The notes under the pieces: model-generated
What the model was told of the DNA's origin: nothing
Seen by the model: the letters and a program-made list of their open reading frames with translations, nothing else
The model's database searches: none
Program-made: the position numbers and the translations under genes
Assembly: GCF_035046485.1 (NCBI RefSeq)
Contig: NC_085138.1
Span: 89,329,228 to 89,393,227, forward strand
From: Aedes albopictus
Lineage: Eukaryota > Arthropoda > Insecta > Diptera > Culicidae
Length of the DNA stretch: 64,000 nucleotides
Direction: 5' to 3'
Shown: positions 59,900-64,000 of the stretch, piece after piece
Numbering within the stretch: position 1 is the first letter of the stretch
Layout: every line of letters starts with the position of its first letter

Positions 59900-60345
59900 T
59901 CATTATTTTTTCCCTGATGAAGGCACCATCCCTTGGCGTTGGGTAACCAATAAACCTTATTGAAGAACAAAGACTACGTAGCCATTGAAAGTGTCAATTA
60001 AAGATAACAGTCGATCATTGAAGGCGATGAACTGTTCATCATTCCTCTCAAGGTTGCTCCCAGGATTCCTCTCCAAATTGCTCCAAAAAATCTTCCAATT
60101 ATTCATTCCGGGATTACTACAGGTCCTGCAGAGCTTCCTTTCAAGATTCTTCTTGGAATTCTTCTAATAACCGATCTGGTATTCCTACCTGAACTCTTCC
60201 AGGCATCTCGCCAAGAGCTCAATCTCAGAATCCATCTCAAAATTACTTCGAGCTTTCTTCAAGCTATATATATTTTTTTAATTCTTCCAGATTCCTGCAC
60301 AGATTCTTCCCAGGATATCTCCCGGAATTCATCCCAAGGTACCCG
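59900..60345. repeat. Dispersed-repeat relic, then minisatellite
   Basis: CCTGATGAAGGCACC followed by TAACCAATAAACC (59910-59960) looks like an eroded member of the CTGANGA-hairpin motif class, but the GAAA part is missing. From ~60040 a TTCCTCTCAGGATT-type 12-bp array follows. Confidence 0.45.
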
Positions 60346-60368
60346 GAGAGTGAAGGCAGAGATAAAGG

Positions 60369-60785
60369 CAGTGGCGTCTCGTAACCTCACTTTTTACCTG
60401 TTCAACGACCCTAAAACTTGAGTTTGCGAGGAATTCATGATCAGAATCAAATTGAAAATGGTCGAAAACGACTATTTTCATCATTTTCTACAAATTACAA
60501 GCCAATTTGATGAAGATTTCAAGAATTTAAGCAGTGGCGTCTCGTAACCTCACTTTTTACCTGTTCAACGACCCAAAAACTTGCAATTGCAAAGACTTTG
60601 CTATCCAAATCGATTTGGAAATGGGCGAACACAACTATTCTCGTCAAATTCTACTAATTACAAGTTAATTTGTCCAAAAAATTCAAGAATTTACACTTGT
60701 TGAACAGGTAGAGTTGAGGTTAGGGAATCGCCACTGAATTTAAGTTCGTTGAACAGGTAGATTTGAGGTTAGGGAATCGCCACTG
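60369..60785. mobile_element. hAT-like MITE, outer copy
   Basis: Ends CAGTGGCG...TAACCTCACTTTTTACC on the left and CAGTGGCGATTCCCTAACC as the right reverse complement. Flanked by GATAAAGG (60361-60368) and GATGAAGG (60786-60793), an 8-bp duplication with one mismatch. Interrupted by a second copy of itself at 60532-60736. Confidence 0.88.
60532..60736. mobile_element. hAT-like MITE inserted into its own family
   Basis: A 205-bp copy with CAGTGGCG ends, flanked by a perfect 8-bp duplication AATTTAAG (60524-60531 and 60737-60744), in the same orientation as the host copy. Both contain CCTGTTCAACGA just inside the left end. The inner copy is younger, as shown by the perfect duplication. Confidence 0.93.
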
Positions 60786-60859
60786 GATGAAGGTATGAAG
60801 AGAGTGAAGAAACAGAAATGTGAAAATAGTCAAATAGAAAGTTGAACTCGCACGTCTGC

Positions 60860-62224
60860 CGGATACTAACAATACTTTAAGGATCCATCCAGTGATTTTT
60901 CCAGAAATTTCTCTACATATTCCTCCCGGAAATTCTCCTGCAATTTCCTCTGGGAATCTTTCAAGGATTATTTTTTCAGGGCTTCCTTTCAGAGCTTGAT
61001 TCCGAGATTCTTCACAGATTTCTTTCAGAGATTGCTCCCGATAATCGTCCTGGTATAGCTATCGGGATTCCTCCAGGCATCCCTCTCAGAATTCAATACA
61101 GGATTATTCTAGGAATTCCTTCCGAGATTTTTCTTGGATTCCGATCCCAGAATTTCTCGAAGATGCCTGCAAGAAATGTTTTTCAGAATTCTTCAGAGGA
61201 TTTCTTGCAGAGATTCCTCTTAGGATTTTTATCGGAATTTATTCCAGGATACCCGGAGATGATGGTACAAAGAGAGTGAAAAAATAGAGAAGTGAAAATA
61301 AACGTACTTCACTAGTAAAATTGAAAATTATTAACTAACAAGCTGTCCCGGCAAACGTTTGGAACTATCGTCTGTTGAGGCATTGCGAAAAAAACTAATG
61401 CAGAAACTTCTTAAACAAAATCTAGAAGGATTCCTCTGAGAAATTGCTGAAGGGATCATGTGGGGTAGCGCCAAAGGAATCGTTTAAGCTTAAGGAAATC
61501 TTTAAGAAAAGAAACACTAGGAGGAGTTCCCGAAGCAATCGCTGGAGCAACTTTTAAAGGAAATCTTGGAGAAATTTGTTAAGAAGTCCTTGATGCAATT
61601 TCTAGATGAATCGTAAAAGATATCCAAGAAAGAATTCTTGGAGTTCTTCACTTGGAAAGTTCGGGAGAGTTTCGTATAGCAAATCCGGACGAATCCTTGG
61701 TGTTGTCGCTGAAGAAATCTTTGAAAATATCAATAGAAAAAATCCTGTTGGATACCTTGGAAGAATACCTAAAGAATTCATTGAAGGAATTCCAGTAGCA
61801 TTTCTCGGAGATATTTTTGTGGGAATTCGTGAAAAAATTCTTACATTTTTTATTTGAATTTCTGATATTCATTGAATTCCTGAATCCTAGAAGAGCTCAT
61901 TGAAGGTATTTCTAAAGCATTTCTACCAAAAACACTCCTCACAGGAAACTCTAGAGGAATTCCAATAGGAAATTTTAGAGAAATTTGTGTATAAAACTTC
62001 AAAAAAAAATTAAAAAAAATGTTGGAAAAATTCCTGAGGCAATCATGAAGGAAATTTCTAACAACATAGTTGGAGAATTGCTTGATGAAATCATTTTAAG
62101 AAGTTCTAAGAGGATACTCGAATGGATTCTGAATGAGTCGTTGGAGAAATCGCAAGAGGTTTTATTGATTTAAATACTGAGAAAATCTTTGGAAACTTTC
62201 CTGAAGCAATTTTGGAAGAAACTT
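60860..62224. repeat. 12-bp minisatellite, partly decayed
   Basis: TTCCTCCCGGAAATTC-type text to 61255, then GGAATTCC / GAAGAAATC variants from 61390. Around 61255-61310, CCCGGAGATGATGG and AGAGAGTGAAAAAATAG resemble 60345-60365 and 60793-60830. No gene. Confidence 0.65.
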
Positions 62225-62402
62225 TATTCTACCCAAAACAAAGGAATGAAGCACTTTTTGTTTTCTTTCTATTTTTTGAGTATTTGTTAAAAGTGAGAAT
62301 GATAACAAAAATTATGGAATAAATTGGTGCCGCTGTAATCGCTTTCTTTTCGAATAGGATGAATTTGGGATCGGAAGATTACTAAGTGCACAATAGCCCT
62401 AA
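62225..62402. mobile_element. Truncated MITE, family of 46794-47008
   Basis: The right end (reverse complement TAGGGCTATTGTGCAC, then CAAATTCATCCTATTCG) matches the complete copy. The left end is lost. Confidence 0.6.
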
Positions 62403-63083
62403 CAGAAATCTTCAGAGAAATTTTTAAACTATTATATGGATAAGTTTCTGGAATATCATAATTAAATCCTGGAGAATTTCTTGGCTAAAATGCTTGACGG
62501 AAATTTAGAATCATTTTCCAAAGGGTTTCTCAAAATAATTTTGAAGGAGTCTTATCAAAACTCGCTAAATAAATTTTTAGAAAAGGAGAGGAATGCTAGC
62601 AAAAATAACTGAAGGAATCATTAAGGAAACTCCTAGAGCAGATGGATAGAAGAGAATTCTTTGGAGGAATTTCAGAAAGGGATTCCTATAGAGAACAAAG
62701 AATTCTGTAGGAATCCTTGAAGGAATTCTTGAATGATTATCCAATGAATTCTTCGGAAATTTCCTGGGGGAGTTCTAGGATGAATCTCTTAGTGAAACCT
62801 TAGAGAAACTCCTTGAACAATCCTTGCAGTTTTTTTTAAATCGTTGCAGTGATTCTTGAAGGAATCTTTGGAGGAATTTCCGAAGAAATCCTTGCAAGAA
62901 ATTCTTAAGAAAACTTCAAAAGAACGCAAAGATGAATGATGAATACTTGCAAAAACGCCAAGATAAATACTTGGAGAAATCTTCAAAAGAGTTATGTGGG
63001 GGAATAATTGAGAAATCCTCGACTTCCGTGGAAAAATTATTGAAGGAATATTTGGAGGAACTCCTGAAAGAAACCATAAAGGA
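62403..63083. repeat. 12-bp minisatellite running into the LINE fragment
   Basis: GGAATCTTTGGAGGAATTTC-type variants continue to the start of the reverse transcriptase homology. No independent gene. Confidence 0.7.
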
Positions 63084-63101
63084 ATGTTTGAAGAAATTCT
63101 A

Positions 63102-64000
63102 GAAGGTGTACGCTTCCTCTGGCCCGAACAGCTACCGGAGGAGTGGAAGGAAGGGGTAATCTGCCCCATTCACAAGCAAGGCGACCATTTGGAATGTGAG
63201 AACTTCAGGGCGATCACTATTTTGAATGCTACCTACAAAGTGCTATTCCAGATCATCTTCCGTCGTCTGTCACCTAAAACAAATGAGTTCGTGGGAAGTT
63301 ATCAAGCCGGCTTCATCGACGGCCGGTCGACAACGGACCAGATCTTTACCGTACGGCAAATCCTCCAGAAATGCCGTGAATACCAGGTCCCAACGCACCA
63401 CCTGTTCATCGACTTCAAAGCGGCATACGACAGTATCGACCGCGCAGAGCTATGGAGAATCATGGACGAAAACGGCTTTCCTGGGAAGCTGACTAGACTG
63501 ATTAAAGCAACGATGGACGGTGTGCAAAACTGTGTAAGGGTTTCGGGTGAACTATCCAGTTCATTCGTATCTCGCCGGGGACTGCGACAAGGTGACGGAC
63601 TCTCATGTCTACTCTTCAACATCGCGCTGGAAGGTGTGATGCGACGAGCCGGGCTCAACAGCCGGGGAACGATTTTCACAAAATCCGGTCAATTTGTGTG
63701 CTTTGCGGACGACATGGACATTATCGCTAGAACATTTGGAACGGTGGCAGAACTGTACACCCGCCTGAAACGCGAAGCAGCTAAGGTCGGACTGGTGGTG
63801 AATGCCTCAAAAACAAAGTACATGCTGGTAGGCGGAACCGAAAACGACCGGATCCATCTGGGTAGTAATGTTACGATAGACGGGGATACTTTCGAGGTGG
63901 TGGAGGAATTCGTCTACCTCGGATCCTTACTGACGGCTGACAACAACGTGAGCCGTGAAATTCGGAGGCGCATCATCAGCGGAAGTCGGGCCTACTACGG
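63102..64000 (+). CDS. RTE-type LINE reverse transcriptase, partial, runs off window
   Basis: A single open frame of about 300 codons without a stop, continuing past the window. It polymerises cDNA on target DNA for a non-LTR retrotransposon. In order it shows LPEEWKEGVICPIHKQ, FRAITILNATYKV, SYQAGFIDGRSTTDQIF, palm motif A FIDFKAAYDS (~63408-63437), motif B RGLRQGDGLSC (~63574-63606), motif C FADDMDI (~63699-63719) and the SKTKYM and FVYLGSLL blocks. The style fits RTE-like mosquito LINEs (JAM1 type, from memory). The 5' end is missing: similarity begins at 63102 directly against the minisatellite. The frame is also open upstream to an ATG at 63084, which is repeat sequence and probably not a real start. 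The intact frame suggests a recent copy. It is unrelated to the LOA-type copy at 6.7-14.8 kb. Confidence 0.88.

Noticed and set aside
59905..59965. Third hammerhead-like module (CCTGATGAAGG...)
   Set aside because: The GAAA segment and a second stem strand are not present; at most a relic.

Overview
The window looks like repeat-rich, AT-rich intergenic or intronic DNA from a culicine mosquito, most likely Aedes. This is inferred from LOA-type and RTE-type LINE reverse transcriptases, tRNA-derived SINEs with GAA tails, many TA- and TTAA-flanked MITEs, and kilobases of a degenerate 12-bp GGAGGAATYCCT minisatellite. There is no supported host protein-coding gene, rRNA, functional tRNA gene, operon or CRISPR array. 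Nearly everything recognisable is mobile DNA, much of it nested and datable by target-site duplications (TSDs).

Layout. 1-5800: inverted-repeat elements, a perfect 37-bp-arm hairpin, a TTAA MITE and a SINE. 5805-14840: a 12-bp array runs into a decayed minus-strand LOA-type LINE. That LINE is split twice, by a 1455-bp hAT-like element (8-bp TSD) and by a 4881-bp TTAA-flanked foldback element carrying ~310-bp tandem units. 15539-16038 is a 500-N assembly gap. 16039-20340: minisatellite organised into ~525-bp higher-order units, with an insertion holding a hammerhead-like motif. 20860-23364: a Foldback-type element whose inverted ends are tandem CATTACCCCGAA repeats, with a perfect 9-bp TSD. 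24032-25101: a TA-flanked long-TIR MITE. 25500-29300: a SINE, unique sequence and an array.

29330-41113: an 11.8-kb giant foldback with ~4.75-kb arms that are almost identical, and a 2.3-kb spacer holding further MITEs and a SINE. 41277-43247: a TAA-flanked element containing a second MITE and a SINE. 43265-45077: a probable retroposon (17-bp TSD, poly-T end). 45694-51047: several small MITEs, a (TG)n-bearing repeat and a second copy of the TTAA MITE. 51050-54900: arrays around two diverged LTR-like direct repeats. 55734-60785: MITEs, a SINE, a second hammerhead-like module and a MITE inserted into a copy of its own family. 60880-63100: arrays. 63102-64000: an open RTE-type reverse transcriptase fragment running off the window.

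The recurring theme is non-autonomous DNA with very long or tandemly repeated inverted ends. No transposase is visible, so any mobility would have to be supplied in trans. Family names are from memory; TSDs, inverted repeats and catalytic motifs were read directly from the sequence.
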